Shown here in pieces: positions 63,307 through 64,000 of a stretch of 64,000 nucleotides of DNA. The stretch lies in assembly GCF_020982545.1 (NCBI RefSeq), contig NZ_JAJKLK010000030.1, positions 310,001 through 374,000 on the forward strand. Reading direction: 5' to 3'. Source of the stretch: Streptomyces sp. MNU76 (GTDB lineage: Bacteria; Actinomycetota; Actinomycetes; Streptomycetales; Streptomycetaceae). How positions within the stretch are numbered: the stretch's first letter is position 1; the number at the start of each line of letters is the position of its first letter. Position numbers and translations under genes: made by a program. Below the pieces are notes generated by a model. The model was not told where the DNA came from. It worked only from the letters and a program-made list of their open reading frames with translations, and did no database searches.

Positions 63307-63806
63307 ATGCTACCGGAGGCAATGATCGCGCTGGCCGCGGCGGGGGGCACTGCGGTGGTGCAGGCCGCAACCACGGACGCGTGGACCGGGCTCCGCCTGC
63401 GGGTGGCCCGGTGGTTCGGCCGCGGGGACCAGCAACGCGAGAACGCCGAACTGGAGCGCCTCGACCGGACCGCCTCGACCGGACCGCGGGCGAACTGGAG
63501 TCAGCCACATCCTCCGGGCTGGCCGAGGCGGAGCGGGCACGTGTCCGCCACGAGGCGGGCTGGCAGGCCCGCATCGAGACGCTGCTGGAGAACCTGGCCG
63601 ATGCGGAGCGCTCTCAGGCCGCCGAGGAACTCCAGGCGTTGCTCGCCCAGCACACCTCCCAGGGCGGCGTGTCGGCCGACCGGGGGGGCCTGGCCGTGGA
63701 CGGCAACGTGGACATCCGTGCCGAGGGCGGCTCGATCGCCGCCGGCGTCGTTCATGGGGGTGCGCGTATCGGCCCCCCTCCGGCGCCCGGTCCGTCCCGG
63801 GGCTGA
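63307..63806 (+). pseudogene. Small actinomycete gene frameshifted by a 14-bp duplication
   Basis: The start is ATG 63307 after AGGAAGGGCGAGG. The frame reads LPEAMIALAAAGGTAVVQAA, WTGLRLRVARWFGRGD and NAELERLDRTA, then runs into a duplicated CGCCTCGACCGGAC (63457-63470 and 63471-63484). If one copy is removed the frame continues RTAGELESATSSGLAEAE, ETLLENLADAERSQAAEELQ and AVDGNVDIRAEGGSIAAGVV to the stop at 63806, giving about 160 residues. Such proteins, with a VDGNVxIRAEGGSIAAG repeat-like end, often stand before TPR/STAND genes in Streptomyces, as here. Function unknown. Confidence 0.65.
63457..63484. repeat. Direct 14-bp tandem duplication
   Basis: CGCCTCGACCGGAC occurs twice without spacing. 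Fourteen is not a multiple of three, so the gene containing it is shifted. Confidence 0.95.
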
Positions 63807-64000
63807 TCGGGCCGGTCAATCTCCCCAGCCCGCAACTGCACCCCGTTGACACCGGCACACCAACCTCCTACACGGCCCACGCTGCCAACCACAGCACGGC
63901 GATTGCCCACGCCGACCAGGTCAATCACTACGCCGCGCCCCGGAAGCCCGCAGACTGGCCACATCAGGTCGGTGCGATCCCCTCCCGGGCACAGTCCTTC
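63803..64000 (+). CDS. Start of a likely STAND/TPR ATPase, cut by the window end
   Basis: Overlapping the stop of the preceding gene, a frame opens as IGPVNLPSPQLHPVDTG and continues NHSTAIAHADQVNHYAAPRK, DWPHQVGAIPSRAQSF to the right edge. This resembles the N-terminus of Streptomyces NB-ARC/TPR proteins in which a P-loop follows soon after; that part lies outside. No ATG or GTG is seen; a CTG at 63803 overlapping TGA may be the start, or the original start codon has mutated. Confidence 0.45.
   Translation, partial: MIGPVNLPSPQLHPVDTGTPTSYTAHAANHSTAIAHADQVNHYAAPRKPADWPHQVGAIPSRAQSF

Overview
The window is high-GC DNA with strong G/C third-position bias, GTG/TTG starts, ATGA and TGATG gene overlaps, a DUF6207-type protein and a BldN-like sigma factor. 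This points to a Streptomyces or close actinomycete chromosome, probably an accessory region, because conflict systems and insertion sequences dominate it. No rRNA, tRNA or CRISPR array was seen.

Layout. 1-7.8 kb is ordinary accessory metabolism: two ABC-2 export permeases, an HTH/TPR regulator divergent from an asparagine-synthase-like gene, a NUDIX hydrolase and a UDP-glucose dehydrogenase, then a DUF6207 gene. 8.1-11.9 kb is an ABC three-component (ABC-3C) conflict system whose middle gene has shifted frame. 12.2-13.4 kb is an IS with perfect 26-bp ends that splits a small ORF. 13.5-22.2 kb is a coupled operon of a kinase-fold/NACHT/HEAT giant, a TPR protein and an S-4TM pore-forming effector. 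22.3-30.9 kb is a group of CHAT proteases and TPR partners, including a TPR protein and a CHAT protein that look like one protein split into divergent genes. 31-34 kb holds two unrecognised genes and a truncated TOTE-type primase. 34.4-40.4 kb is an operon of a tandem caspase-like protein, a CHAT protein and an alpha/beta hydrolase; an IS sits inside the CHAT gene. 40.7-48.7 kb is a complete pPIWI-RE system (REase, DinG-like helicase, pPIWI) with a fourth winged-helix gene. 49.3-50.2 kb is a small membrane protein coupled to a BldN-like sigma factor. 50.2-53 kb is decayed: frameshifted genes, an inverted repeat, a GCGGGT x11 array and an IS630 transposase tail. 53.1-60.3 kb is a large PD-(D/E)XK protein gene and a Gabija (gajAB) system whose gajA is broken by an IS5-type element after codon 45. 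60.8-64 kb is more decay: a degraded gene, a truncated and frameshifted Tn3 transposase, a small gene frameshifted by a 14-bp duplication, and the start of a likely STAND ATPase.

How it fits together. This is a defence island with at least seven distinct conflict systems, several of them broken. In three places (small ORF, CHAT gene, gajA), removing the IS plus one copy of its target duplication restores an open frame exactly, so these insertions look recent. The best candidates for undescribed systems are the caspase-CHAT-hydrolase operon and the kinase-fold/NACHT-TPR-S-4TM operon. Family names come from motif recognition by eye, without database searches.
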